64,000 bases of DNA from Colius striatus (taxonomy: Eukaryota > Chordata > Aves > Coliiformes > Coliidae): positions 3,912,001-3,976,000 of the forward strand of contig NC_084790.1 of NCBI RefSeq assembly GCF_028858725.1, read 5' to 3'. Position 1 is the stretch's first letter, and every line of letters starts with the position of its first letter. Under the pieces are notes generated by a model. That model had not been told where the DNA came from, made no database searches, and saw only the letters and a program-made list of their open reading frames with translations. This document shows, piece after piece, positions 23,440-38,870 of the stretch. Position numbers and translations under genes: made by a program.

Positions 23440-24425
23440 CCAAGATGGCACCAAGTTGAGTTGGAGGCCTGTGGCCAGTGGGATTCCACAGGGATTGGTT
23501 ATGGGGGGTCTTGTTCACCCTATTCATCACCAAAATAGGTGAGGGGACGGAGTGACCCTCAACATGTTCCCTGATGGCACCAAACTGGGAGCACTGGCTG
23601 ATTCACCACAGGCTGTGCTGCCATTCAGCGAGATCTTGACTGGCCGGAGTTGGGCAGAGAGGAACCTGCTGAGATTCAACAAGTGCAGAGTCCTGCACCT
23701 GAAGAGGAGCAACCCCCTGCAGCAGGACAGGCTGGGGGTGACCTGCTGGAGAGCAGCTCCAGGAGAGAGACCTGTCACTGCTGGGGGAGAATAAACTCAC
23801 CATGAGGCAGCACCGTGCCCTCGTGGGCAAGAAGCCAATGGCAGCCTGGGGGCATCAAGAGAATGTGGGCAGCAGGTTGAGGGAGGTTCTGCTCCCCCTC
23901 TGCTCTCCCTTGTTGAGGCCTCATCTGGAGTCCTGTGGCTAGTTCTGGGCTCCCCAACTCAAGAGGGACAGGGAACTGCTGGGGAGAGGCCAGTGCAGGG
24001 CCAGCAAGATGATCAGGGGCCTGGAGCATCTCCCTGCTGAGAAAAGGCTGCGGGACCTGGGGCTGTTTAGTCGGGAGAAGGCTGAGGGGGCACCTTGTCG
24101 ATGCTGATAAACCCCTAATGAGTGGGTGTGGAGAGGATGAGTCTTTGTTTTGTGGTGGCTAGTGACAGGACAAGAGGTAATGGGCCCAGGCTGGAACACA
24201 GGCAGTTCCACTGGAACACAAGGAGCAAGTGCTTTGGTGCTGAGGTGAGGGAGCCCTGGCCCAGGCTGCCCAGGGAGAGTGTGGAGGCTCCTTCGTGGGA
24301 GGTTCCCAAACCCACTTGGACACGTTCCTGTGCCCCCTGAGTGAGGGGAACCTGCTTTAGCAGGGGATTGGGCTGGATGAGCTCTGCAAGGCCTTTCCAG
24401 CCCCAGTTATTTGGGGACTCTGGGA
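23440..24425 (+). mobile_element. Long CR1 LINE fragment with remnant of the ORF2 end
   Basis: About 1 kb of sense CR1. The 5' part (23445-23790) includes TGATGGCACCAAACTGGGAGC and AACAAGTGCAGAGTCCTGCACCTG, which belong to the C-terminal coding end of the CR1 reverse-transcriptase protein; it is decayed and incomplete. The 3' UTR part follows and ends near TCTGGGATTCTGGG. This is the longest CR1 copy in the window, between MED24 and CSF3. Confidence 0.85.
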
Positions 24426-25138
24426 TTCTGGGCTGTGTGTTGGTGCAGGGGAGGGAGAAGCAGGGAGGCTGATGTGCTGCCTGCAGCACTCTGGCTGCAG
24501 AGCTGTGTCTGTGTGGATCCAAGGTGCTTTCCTGCAACGCTCAATGCTGCAGGCAAATTCTTGTTGGAAATTCCTCCACGTGAGCATGAGTTCACCCCGT
24601 GCTCAGCACGGCCGTGGTGCCTGGTGAGTATCCACTGCCTTGCCAGCCGGGAGGGGCTCCGTGGCAGGGCTGCCCTGGCACATGATCAGCTGCTTTGGTG
24701 GTGAAACCTGAAACTGTCACAGAGCCCTGAGCCTGAGGGGGTGGCAGGGCTGCTTCAGCTCTGCTCCTTTCGTTTATGTTTTCTTCTTGACTCATGGTGA
24801 AGGGGGAAGCTGTTGCTGGGGAGCTGGGCAGCAGCTTTCCCTTGGGGGACCTTGGCTCTGAGCCCAGTCTCTGGTGAGTCCCTGGGGCTGGGCTGTGCCT
24901 CTTGCCCCCCTTAGGGGGTTCACAGCCCCTATTCAGGAGACTTTGGAGGGAAAGCCTTGGGTGTGCAGTGGGAGAGGCGATCCCAGGGCAGGGCTGCAGA
25001 GTTTGGGTCAATGCTAGCTGGGGAACAGCCCTATGTGAGCCTGGCTCCTGGCTGCCCACGGGCTTTGCCGGAGGGAGAGACGCCCAGTGCTGCACTCAGC
25101 ATGGTCTGGATGATGGCCAGTCCTTGGCCATGGCACAC
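24426..25138. other. Intergenic sequence, nothing recognised
   Basis: Unique-looking DNA between the CR1 copy and the solo LTR. I see no open frame with splice signals, RNA gene or promoter motif that I can support. Confidence 0.5.
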
Positions 25139-26272
25139 TGTGGTGGTTTAGCCCTGACTGGCTGCCAAGTGCCCACCAAGTCATTCTATCACTCCCTTTC
25201 CCAAACTGGATAGGAGAGAGAGAAATTAACAAGAGATTCATGAGTCAAGGTAAGGACAAGAAGATCACTCAGCGATTGGCTTCATGGGAAAACAGACTCA
25301 ACATGGGGAGAAAAGGGTTTGATTTATTGATGAACAATCAGAACAGGGAGATGAGAAATAAAACTGAATCTTAAAACACCCTCCCCCTACTCCTCCCTCT
25401 GCCCAGGACTCTCCTTCCTTCCCTCTCAGCAGTGCAGGGGATGGGAGTTGGGGTCAGTTCATTACAGATGGACTTTGCTGCTGCTGCTTCTCGGGCTGAG
25501 GCCTCCTCACCCTTCCAACTGCTACACTGTGGGGTCCCTCCCACAGGAGACAGTCCCTCACCAACTGCTCCAGCGTGGCTCCTTCCCATGGGCTGCAGCT
25601 CCTCACCAACTGCTCCAGCCTGGGGCCTGTCACGGGGCAGCTTCTCACACCCTGCCCCAGCGTGGGTCACCCACAGGAGAACAGTCCTTCAGGTACCAAC
25701 TGCTCCAGCCTGGAGCCCTCACAGGGTCACAAGTCCTGACAGCAAACCTGCTCTGGCCTGGGCTCCTCTGTCCCCACAGGCTCCCAGGTCCTGCCAGGAG
25801 CTTGCTCTGGGGTGAGCTTCCCATGGAGTCACAGCCTCCTTCAGGCATCCACCCGCTCCAGCGTGGGCTCCTCCACGGGCTGCCAGTGGGTCTCTGCTCC
25901 CAGGGGCCTCCATGGGCTGCAGGGGCACAGCTGCCTCACCATGGTCCTCACCCCAGGGCACAGGGGAGCCTTTCTTGCAGGGCCTAAGCACCCTCCTCCC
26001 CTTCCATCTGCAGAGATGTTCTCACACTCTCACTCCCTGTTGCTGCTGTTCAGCAGCTGCCCAGCAACTTCTTCCCCTTCTCCAATACGTTATTCACACA
26101 GTTTCTTCAATCACTATTTGGCCAGGCCTGGGTCAGCTGTGGGTCCAACTTAGGACTGAGCTGGCATCAGCCCTGTCAGCTACAGGGGAAGCTGCTGGCA
26201 GATGGTTGTTTAAAGAACCCACCCCTGTAGCTCCCCTGACTACCAAAACCTGGCCCAGGCAAAACCACTACA
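25139..26272. mobile_element. Complete avian ERVL-type solo LTR, about 1.13 kb
   Basis: Ends are near-perfect short inverted repeats: TGTGGTGGTTT (25139-25149) and AAACCACTACA at the 3' end, matching at 10 of 11 positions. Internal landmarks are GGGAAAACAGACTCAACATGG, a TTTGATTTATTGATGAAC stretch and several GCTCCAGCxTGGxxCC units at 25570-25920. No coding region lies beside it, so it is a solo LTR. The flanking five bases (CACAC and CACTG) are similar but not identical. The open frames across it are not genes. Confidence 0.75.
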
Positions 26273-27660
26273 CACTGAGCATCCTTCCTGCTCCCTCCTG
26301 TGAGTGCAGCCCAGAGCTGGCCACGGGCTGGCACACACTGGCCCCTGGCAGGAGGGCAGATGGAGCAGGGTGGCAGAGGAGCAGGTCACGGGACAGGGTG
26401 CAGCAGAGTGGCTGGTGCAAGGGCTACTGTAGTGGAGGGCTCAGTGTCCATCCTGTGCTGTGGCCAGTGCTGCTCCCCTGCCTCCCCCTGCCCAGGCACC
26501 TCACCCTGGGCTGGTAGCAATGCTGCTTGCCTGAGGCCAGCTCTTTATCGTTAGCTTGGAGCAAAGAGCAGGCCCCGGTGCTCTTGGCCTCCCCAGCTCT
26601 GTCAATATTTGCCAGCAGCAGCACTGTGCTTGCTGTTGGTGCCCAGGGCTTCACCTTCCAGGAAGGGGCTGGAGCGGGAGAAGAGGGTTTCCTGTAAGTA
26701 AACCCTCCCTGATAAGGTGGGGGAGGAAGGAGCAGTGGCTCTGGCAGGTTGTATTCTCCTGGGAGCCACCGTGCCCGGGGTGTGCAGCCAAAGGGCAGCT
26801 TCTGCACAGCGATGGTGGCGATGGACCATAGTGAGGGCAGTGGGACCTCAGCCTTGTCCCTGCGCCTTCCCTGAGCTGGAAACGGCAGGGGGCAGGGGGG
26901 GAAGGCTGGAGCAGGACCCCCTCCCTGCATCCCCGGAGCCTGGCTGGGCGGGAGGATGCCAGCAGTCAGCAGACAGAGGGGAGGAAACGGGGCTGGTGCA
27001 AGGCTGGGAACGCAGGGACAGCCCGCGGTGGCCAAACACCCACGGGGGGATGGGGACAGGCCGTGGGCCGGCTGCGGGGCACATCTCTCCACCCGCCTTG
27101 CCTTCCTCACTGCAGAAACCCACTCCCACTGTGGCGGCTCTGGGAGGGCTCCCGGTGCATCCCTCCGTGGCCAGCCGGGACCACCCCGGCTGCCGCCCAC
27201 CCTGCCCGCAGCCAGCTCAGCACCCAGCTCAGCTCCGCGGGGCCCCGAGCGCTCCTTCCCCCCGTGCTCAGCCTCCCGGCGTGGGCCGGGGCTGCTCGGC
27301 GCTGCCGGGCTCGGGGGTCCCGCGGTGCCGGGCTCGGGGGTCCCGCGCTGCCGGGGCCGCTCCCCGCGCTGCCGCCCGGCGCTGCCCGCGGGCTCCGGCG
27401 CTTTCTAGGAACCGGCTCTTACCCAAGAGACGCGGCCGGGCATGGGAGGAAGCTGCCACCCCCGGAGCAGCCACTCGAGGGGACTTCCCAGCCCGGGGCG
27501 GGGGGTGCTTGTGCAGCATCGCAGAGGCCGGGGGGTGAAGTTTCCATCGGGACCGGGAGCCGCTGAGCCGATGCCGGCAGCCACAGCCCGGCCTCGAAGG
27601 TGCCCAGTCTCTGCCCCCACACCCCAGCCACGCAGCGTGTCCCCTCCCCACGCGGGGCAG
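26273..27660. other. Intergenic DNA with a CpG-rich patch at 27180-27660
   Basis: Downstream of both MED24 and CSF3. From about 27180 the sequence becomes strongly CpG-rich, with a tandem duplication of a 22-base unit beginning TGCCGGGCTCGGGGG at 27303-27324 and 27326-27347. Open frames on both strands reflect high GC. I found no exon with convincing splice sites or family resemblance. Confidence 0.4.
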
Positions 27661-27669
27661 CAGGAAAGG

Positions 27670-27723
27670 CCACGCTCTGGAGCAAAAATAGAGTTTATTT
27701 CCATTTTTATCGCACACACGTGT

Positions 27724-27761
<38 letters not shown>

Positions 27762-28550
27762 CCTGGATTTCTCCGGGGCTGGCCCAGCTGTAGCAATAAA
27801 TACAGTACAAAACGTGCCGCCGGGGGCCGGCTGGGACGGTTCCGAACCGGCTGCGTGGTCCAGCGGGAGCTGCCGCGGGGCCATGAGCGCGGGGGCTGCG
27901 CCGGGGCCGGCACCGACCGCGCCGCGTCCCGCCGGGTCCCGCGCGCCGCCAGCAAATAAGTTAAACTGCAATAAATAGATGGAGTTGAGGAAGGAAGGAA
28001 GGAAGGAGGACGCAGCCTCCTTCAAAAGGGCTGGGGGGGGCTTCTGGAAAAGCCTGGTGCTGCCTCCCCATGGCATCGCCCTCCTTTCCTCACTCCCTCT
28101 CACCTAATGGCTAATAAATATGAATTAACATCGATGTAGCTCATAGAAATAATCCCCTTATATCTCTCCCGGCCGTCTGCAGCCCAGGGAGATGCTGCTC
28201 TGAAATATCTTCATCGGACAGAAGTTTCCCTTCGCGGGGAAGCGGGATGGATTCTGCGGGGGGAGTACCCGCAGGACCCCGCTCGAGCCCGACGCGGGGG
28301 GAAACTGAGGCATACGCAGTGCTGGGGCTGGGCACGGCTGCGGGGGCTCAGCCCAGCTCCCAAACCTCCTAGTAGAGATACGCTTTTGTTTAAATATTAA
28401 ACAAGGGTGATGCTGCCCGCGGACGGAGCCGCGCGCGATGCCACGGCACAGCCGCCCGCCCTGCTCGGGTCGGGGGGGGGCACGGAGCATCCCCGGCCAC
28501 ATAAACGTTAAATAGCGATAAATATTAAATAAGCGGAAAAGCCGGAGGCT

Positions 28551-28581
<31 letters not shown>

Positions 28582-28634
28582 GGGGAGGGGAAGGAGGAAA
28601 TAAATAGGGAGGGATATCGCGGGGCCCCGAGGGC
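27670..28634 (-). promoter_or_regulatory. CSF3: CSF3 3' UTR with AU-rich elements, (TA)n and a G/C run
   Basis: Several ATTTA pentamers and TATTTATT-like elements occur on the mRNA strand (seen on + as ATAAATA at about 27970, 28113, 28517 and 28600). Such elements direct rapid decay of cytokine mRNAs. The same segment holds a (TA)n tract (27726-27757), a GGAA repeat (27988-28008) and an unbroken run of about 35 G on + (28555-28586 region), which is poly-C in the mRNA. The 3' boundary is inferred from the AATAAA. Confidence 0.55.
27694..27699 (-). terminator. CSF3: CSF3 poly(A) signal (AATAAA on - strand)
   Basis: TTTATT on the + strand reads AATAAA on the CSF3 strand, about 940 bases past the stop. 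It is the first canonical hexamer placed so that the transcript would include the AU-rich elements, so cleavage would fall near 27670. Confidence 0.5.
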
Positions 28635-30138
28635 TCAGAGGTGGGCGAGGTGCCGCAGCGCCCGGTACGCCGTCTCCAGGAACCGCTGGAAGTTGGCTAG
28701 GATGACGAAGCAGCCGACCTGGTGGTGGAAGCTGGAGGGGAAGGTGGGGAGGGGGCTCTGGTCCTCCGTGGGGTACGTCACCGTGGTCAGGCCCAGGTCC
28801 TCCATCTGCAGCCGGGCAGAGGCAGTGGCATCAGCTCTGCACCCCGGGGCTCCCCTGGCACCCCAGCACCAACGTGCTCCTGGGGATGCTGAGCCCCACG
28901 TCCCTTCCCCATCCCCTTAGGGACGCAGAGCTCCCCCGTACCCATCCTATCACCCCCCTGTTCCTCTCCTGACCTGCTGCTGGATGTTGGAGGAGAGGTT
29001 GGCAGTGTCCAGCTGCAGGGTCTCCACCAGGCCGGCGTGCTCAGGCAGCAGCTCTGCGACGGCAGCGAGGGAGCTGTGGTAGGTGAGGAGCCCGTCACGG
29101 ATCTGGCTGAAGCAGCTCTCCTGGGGATGGGCACAGCGTGGTCAGTGGGGCTGGGCACAGCCTTGGCAGCCTTTGGGCTGCCCCAGGGTGGTGGTGGGGC
29201 TGAGGATGGGCTGGCTCGTGGCAAGGGGTGGGCTGTTGGCACTCACCGGCTGGAAGGCACGGCCATGGCACCGCTCCAGCGGTGCCTGGGTGATGCCCAG
29301 GTTCTGCTGCACCAGCAGCAGCTCTTCCTCCTTGCACAGCTGGAAAGTGTCACACTGTGGACAAAGGGGATGAGGTCAGGGTGGCTGGAGGACCCTGCTG
29401 CCCATCCAACACCCCGTCCCTGGTGTGCAGGAACCCCCCACCGCCCAAGCAAGGGGAGGGAAGGGACAAGGTGGGTGGATAAGATGAGGATGGGGCAAGA
29501 GCTGCCCCGGCTGGTGCGTACCCTGGGGAGATCCCCACGTGTCCCCAAGGGCTGTGTGTGACCACAGCCCCCCTGGGTGCCCCAGGGACCCCGAACTGCA
29601 AGGGGACACCGTGGCCTTGTGGTGCCGATAAGGCTGGGGAGGGGAAGGTCACCTTATCTGCGACCCCACAGCACCAACAGCCACCGTGTCCCCCCACCAC
29701 GGCACCGGGGGACTCACCAACACACGCTGCAGTGCGGCCACGTCCCCCTTGATCTTGCGGGTGAACTCGAGGTTCTTGTGCAGGAAGAGCTGGAAGTCTT
29801 GGTCCCCCGAGAGCTCGGCTAGCGGTGCCCCGTGCAGCACCCGCCATGGTGCCCACACCAGCGTGCCCAGCAGCAGTGCCAGCGTGCCTGCGGGACAGCG
29901 GCTCAGCACCCATCCTGCTCAGCGACCCCCAGCATGGCAGCACCAACGCAGCCCGAGGAAGGGGCAGAGACCCCTCGAAAGGGGCAGAGGGACCGTGTGC
30001 TCCCTCCATCCCAGTGAGGCTGTGGGACAGCTGGGGCTCTGAGGGTGCAGTGGGTGCTACAGGTAGAGTGGGGTTTATGGGGGTTTGTGGGGGCTGTGGG
30101 TGCTGGGGCTGCTGGTACTCACGTGTGAGGGAGCACAT
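28635..30138 (-). CDS. CSF3: Granulocyte colony-stimulating factor (avian myelomonocytic growth factor)
   Basis: A secreted four-helix cytokine that drives survival and differentiation of granulocyte and macrophage precursors through the CSF3 receptor. Exons on the - strand: 30138-30123, 29887-29718, 29354-29247, 29120-28974, 28805-28635; all GT-AG, phases close, 203 aa. The tiny first exon (16 nt) encodes MCSLT, as in other CSF3 genes. A signal peptide covers about residues 1-25, with likely cleavage before APLAEL. Cysteines 63/69 and 91/101 have the same 6- and 10-residue spacings as the two disulfides of human G-CSF. Cys179 in the last helix has no obvious partner. One N-glycosylation sequon is seen (NLS, residue 139). 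The end, RALRHLAHL, matches the helix-D terminus of the family. It is convergent with MED24 and 2.8 kb from the PSMD3 3' end. Confidence 0.95.
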
Positions 30139-30199
30139 GGTGCCTGGTTCGGTGTCACCTCCTCTCTGCAAGCTCGGCCCAGCCCGGCACAGCTCCCTC

Positions 30200-30480
30200 C
30201 TGCCCTGGGTCTGCGGGGCCTCATCGATTAGGGCATTTATAGCGGGCTCCGGGGATTCACACCGATGTGGCAACCCAAAGGATTGCCTCATTGTCTTAAT
30301 CACCCACATGCAAATCCAAGGGAGACCAGGGCTGCCGGAGCTGCCCACACCTCGCTGCCTGTGGGGTTTTCCTGAGGCTGGTGGGCAGCGTGCCCCTCGG
30401 TGCTGCCATGGGAGCGCAGCGGAGCCCTGGCACTGCGGCGGGGGCTGGGACGGGTGCTGGTGGTGACTCAGTGACTCATT
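30200..30480 (-). promoter_or_regulatory. CSF3: CSF3 promoter: TATA box and upstream tandem AP-1 sites
   Basis: ATTTATA on + (30235-30241) is TATAAAT on the CSF3 strand, about 100 bases upstream of the start codon, placing the transcription start near 30205. Just upstream on the same strand are GTGAATCCCCGG, similar to the CK-1/CSF box, and TGAGGCAAT, C/EBP-like. Two TGACTCA AP-1 motifs stand one base apart at 30464-30470 and 30472-30478. Published work on the chicken homologue reported control by AP-1 and C/EBP-beta (NF-M). Confidence 0.6.
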
Positions 30481-32179
30481 AACCCACTGGCAGGGCTCCT
30501 GCCTCTCTGAATGGTGGCCAGTGCCACAGGGTCACTCATAGGTGACCAGGCGAAGGGACGGTGGCATTTCACAGCTGGCGACTGCGTCACCATCCCCAGC
30601 CCGTCAGTCCATCTCGCCTGCCTGAGCCCCTCACCCTGGCACCAGGGTGGGCACGGGCAGTGTGACCTTCATGATGCTGCTGGGACCAGCTGGAGGTGAC
30701 CAAGGTGAAGCCCCCATCCAGGCACTTGCCTAAGGACACGGCACCCCAGCTCGGCACCCAGGGGTCAGATCCTGCCCTGCTGGGTGCCATGGGGCTGGGT
30801 TGTGCACCTGGTTGCATGGGGGGCCCAACACTCCCCAGGTAGGGGGCAACCCCGCCTGTCCCTTTCGGGGAAGCGGCTGCCAGGGCAGCCCCGGGCGCGG
30901 GGCCGGCTGCTCCCTGCCCTGCTGAGGCCCCGCGGCGCTGACGTGGGAATTTTGGCTCGTGCCGCTTCCCGCAAGTGCTCCCAGTTTCACTTGTTGGGCT
31001 GCTGCCAGCTGGGCCAGCTCCTGCCCGGCACGGGACACCCAGGGCACTGCAGGCACCCTCCTGACCCACAGCCCCAGGACCAGGTGGGCTCCAGGCAGCC
31101 CGACCCCAGGGCAATGCTGGGCCAGGGGATGTCTGCCTCGCTGTCCCCCAGCCCGGAGCCTGTGGCCGCCCTCCTGCACACCGTGGGGATGGTGATGGGG
31201 ACAGGGACCCTGCAGACCACGGTGGGCCCTGGGGTGGGTCACACACCCCGTGGGGTTCAGCCCACAGCCACAGCCCCAGCCTCCAGCTGCAGTCCTGTCC
31301 ACGAGCACCACCCACTGAAACCTACTGATGACCTCCCTTGCCAGGACCTGGCAGCGCTGCCTCGTTCTTGGGCTGCGTGGAAGGGCTTCAGCAGTGGAGC
31401 CCGTTCATGGGGTTTCCTGGAAGAAACTGCCCGGGGTGCTGCGTGTGCCCTGCCTGCAGCTGGGGGAAGTCAGGGCCCTCGTGGGGCACCCGAGCGACCG
31501 GCGTGTTCCCCAGAGCAGAGCTGTCAGCTCAGCAGCTTGGTGCTTTCAGGAATCGGGGTGGCAGTGGGGCAGGGGAAACGTGAATCAGTATCTGGTGGGG
31601 CCCAAAGCCCCCGTCAGCATTCCAAGGAAGGAAGTGGTGGCTGGACCCGAAACCCTGTGAGTGTCGGGGTGTGGGTGGCAGAGCTGACCCAGCACAACCT
31701 CCCCCCACCAGCCCGGTCCTGGGCACCCGCCCTGCTGAGCTTCTGTCTCGTGGCCACCCTTCTCCACGAGGCCCGACCCAGGCACCCTCAGCCCCTTTCC
31801 TGAGCACTTCTGGGGTGTCCCTGTGTCCCCAGGGCCGGATCTGTCGCTCCCTGGTGCTGGTTGGACTCTCTGCTGTGCTCTGCTCAGCACCAGGGATGTC
31901 AGGGTTGGCCATGGAGCTGGGCTGGGCTGCAACCATCATCCTGGGGCAGCCCCATACTTGACCCTCAGCCCCCGGCTGTCGGCGCAGTCACGTTGGGACA
32001 TTCCCAGATTTTCCCAGAGAATGAACCCAGCTGGTCCCAGCTGCTGGTGGGACCTTCCCAGGAGTGCTGCATGTCCCCCATCCTCACTGCTCCCCAGGGC
32101 AGGTGGCTGTAAGGGACACCAGCAGGACTCAGCCTGACCCCTGTGAGAGATCCACACTTGTGGTGCTGGTCCTGATAAA
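30481..32179. other. Intergenic region between CSF3 and PSMD3, no gene seen
   Basis: GC-rich unique sequence. Long open frames on both strands (for example + 30784-31803) have no recognisable domains and overlap one another. A GGTCAC/GTGACC inverted pair lies at about 30530-30548. I support no gene here. Confidence 0.5.
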
Positions 32180-32685
32180 CCCTGCTCTGGCCTTTGTGCC
32201 CAGCAGCAGAACAGAGAGAGTTCTGAGACAGAGGATCTGCAAGCTGGAGCAGAGGGGGCAGCTGAGTTATCAGGGCCTTTGGAGTGTAGCCAGAGCTGGG
32301 GAAGGGGCTGGAGCACAAGGGTGCTGGGCAGGGGCTGACGGAATGGGGGTGTTCAGCCTGGAGAAGAGGAGCCTGAGGGGAGACAGGAGCACTCTCTGAC
32401 ACTCCCTGACAGGGAGCTGGGGGTCAATCTCCCCAGTAATGAATGACAGGACAAGGGGAAATGGGCTGCAGTTGCCCCAGGGGAGGTTGAGGTTGGAGCT
32501 GAGGCAGAACTTTCTCTCTGAGAGGGGTGTCAGCCCCTGTGCCAGGCTGCCCAGGGAGCTGGGGGAGTGCCCAGCCCTGGAGGGATCCCAAAGCCGTGGA
32601 GCTGAGGTGCTGAGGGCCGTGGGTTAGTGGGTCTGGACTCCAGGTGCTTAAAGGGCTTTTCCAAATAAAGTGATTCTGTGACTGG
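32180..32685 (+). mobile_element. CR1 LINE fragment upstream of CSF3
   Basis: Sense CR1: GGCAGCTGAGTTATCAGGGCC, GGGGCTGGAGCACAAGGGTGC, CCTGGAGAAGAGGAGCCTGAGG, GGTGTCAGCCCCTGTGCC and a 3' end at TTCCAAATAAAGTGATTCTGTGA. Confidence 0.85.
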
Positions 32686-32944
32686 GGCCATCAGTACTGT
32701 CCAGCACTCCCTGCCCTGCCATCGAGCCCTGGGTAGCCCCAACTCAGCTCTGGGCTGCTCCCACAGGTCCCCCAGCCCCCCATCCCTGAGCTGCCAGGGC
32801 CAGTCCCAGTCCCTTAAGGAATGCTCTGTGCCAGAGGTGTCCCCAGCTCCAGCCCATCAGAGCAGAGCAGGTATCCCCAGCCAGCCCCCCATGGTGCCCA
32901 GCCCCACAGCCCCAGGGGCAGGCACAAGTCAGGCTGGGTTGTGT

Positions 32945-33380
32945 TGTCTTTTTTTTTTTCCAACTTTTATTTTAAAAGTCATAATTGAAGCTTAACAAAG
33001 TTTGACCCCAATATTATTGTGATTGCTGGGGGGGCCCCACGCTCCTGCCCCAGCCCTGATGCCCCGGGAGCTCCCACAGCCACAGGCTCGTCTGTGCCTC
33101 GGCCGGGCTCAGCCCCCACCCTGACCCCAAAGGACCGTAGAACAATGTTTGTTTCTTGGGGAAGGGGGTTCCCACCGTGGGGGGCAGGGGGAGGGAGGAG
33201 CAGGGCCAATGGCTGCAGGCCCAGGGAAGCCCCCTGCCCCCCTCCCCCTGGACAGACATGCAGGTATTTATAAAAGAAAGGCAGAATGGGGAGGGGCAAC
33301 TGGGGCTGCGTGGGGGGAGCTCTGCTCAGACAGCATCTTCCCTAAGGACACATAAAAAAAGACAGAACCAGGCCACAGGG
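32945..33380 (-). terminator. PSMD3: PSMD3 3' UTR and poly(A) signal
   Basis: TTTATT at 32966-32971 on + is AATAAA on the PSMD3 strand, about 410 bases after the stop, with cleavage expected near 32945. No other canonical signal lies between it and the stop. Confidence 0.6.
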
Positions 33381-37795
<4,415 letters not shown>

Positions 37796-37799
37796 GGCC

Positions 37800-37990
37800 G
37801 GGCCGGCCGTGACACTGCAACAACCGCGGGGCACGCCGGGAGCCGCCAGGCCGGAGCGGCCGAGCGCCGAGCGCTTCGCACCGCTCGGGTGTTTCCGCCG
37901 CTCCCTCGGAGATTCCCGTCACAACCGCTCGGGTGTTTCCGCCACTCTCTCGGGTGTTTCCGTCGTGTGGGCGCACCCCCCCAACCCAGG
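37800..37990 (-). promoter_or_regulatory. PSMD3: PSMD3 CpG-rich promoter with a triplicated 14-mer
   Basis: CpG-dense, TATA-less sequence just upstream of the start codon. CTCGGGTGTTTCCG occurs three times on + (37884-37897, 37928-37941, 37949-37962). On the gene strand it reads CGGAAACACCCGAG, with a GGAA core like an ETS site. A GCACGCCGGGAG element at about 37832 resembles half of a ZNF143 site. The start site probably lies near 37830-37870. Confidence 0.5.
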
Positions 37991-38419
37991 CTCGGCGCAT
38001 GCGCAGCCCCTTCCCGCGCTGAGGGAGGGTGTGAGGGGCTGCGGCCTCGGCCTCGGCGCCTGCCCTGGGCGCAGCCCCAAAACCCCTTCCCACCCCCATC
38101 CACCCCCAGGGACTCGGGGCAGTGCTCCCCTCGCAGCAGGAGCCGTCGGTGACCACCCTGGCTAAGGGCTGTGGAGCCCGAGAGGAGCTGGGCCTCGAGG
38201 CCGGGCGGCTGGAAGCATCTGCCGGGTAAAAAGCTGCCTTTGAGAGCGGCCAGTTACTCAGTAAGAAGTTGTGCTCTTTATTTGTCAAGCTGTTGTTCAA
38301 GTGTTTGAAGCGCTGCCTTGAAATGGTGTAACTTATCCCTCGGTGGGTGTGGGGGTGTGGTGGAGGTGCCGCGTTGCCAGGCGTGTGTCTGAGTGCTCTG
38401 AGAGCCCACAGCTTTCAAA

Positions 38420-38870
38420 TGCTGCATCCCCACGTGGTGGGGGCTGGAAGGGCCCTGCAGAGCTCATCCAGCCCAAGCCCCTGCCAAAGCAGGTTCCCCT
38501 CACTCAGGGGGCACAGGAACGTGTCCAGGTGGGGTTGGAAGCCTGAGAAGGAGCCTCCACACCCTCCCTGGGCAGCCTGGGCCAGGGCTCCCTCACCTCA
38601 GCACCAAAGCACTTGCTCCTTGTGTTCCAGTGGAACTGCCTGTGTTCCAGCCTGGGCCCATTACCCCTTGTCCTGTCACTAGCCACCACAAAACAAAGAC
38701 TCATGCTCTCCACACCCACTCATTAGGGGTTTATCAGCATCGACAAGGTCCCCTCTCAGCCTTCTCCAGACTAAACAGCCCCAGGTCCCGCAGCCTTTCC
38801 TCATCAGGAAGATGCTCCAGTCCCCTGATCATCTTGATGGCCCTGTGCTGGCCTCTCTCCAGAGACAGAG
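38420..38870 (-). mobile_element. CR1 LINE fragment upstream of PSMD3
   Basis: Antisense CR1: GGTGGGGGCTGGAAGGGCCC, CACAGGAACGTGTCCAGGTGG, CACTCATTAGGGGTTTATCAGC, CTTGATGGCCCTGTGCTGGCC. It is closely related to the reverse complement of the copy at 23440-24425. Confidence 0.85.

Noticed and set aside
23552-23794. 80-residue open frame with reverse-transcriptase-like C-terminal sequence
   Set aside because: It is the decayed end of the CR1 LINE ORF2 inside the copy at 23440-24425, not a gene.
25432-25987. Open frames with repeated APAW/QLLQP-like residues
   Set aside because: Translation of the internal GCTCCAGC repeats of the solo LTR at 25139-26272.
30784-31803. 339-codon open frame between CSF3 and PSMD3
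   Set aside because: No recognisable domain, overlaps equally long frames on the other strand, and codon use looks like ordinary GC-rich intergenic DNA.
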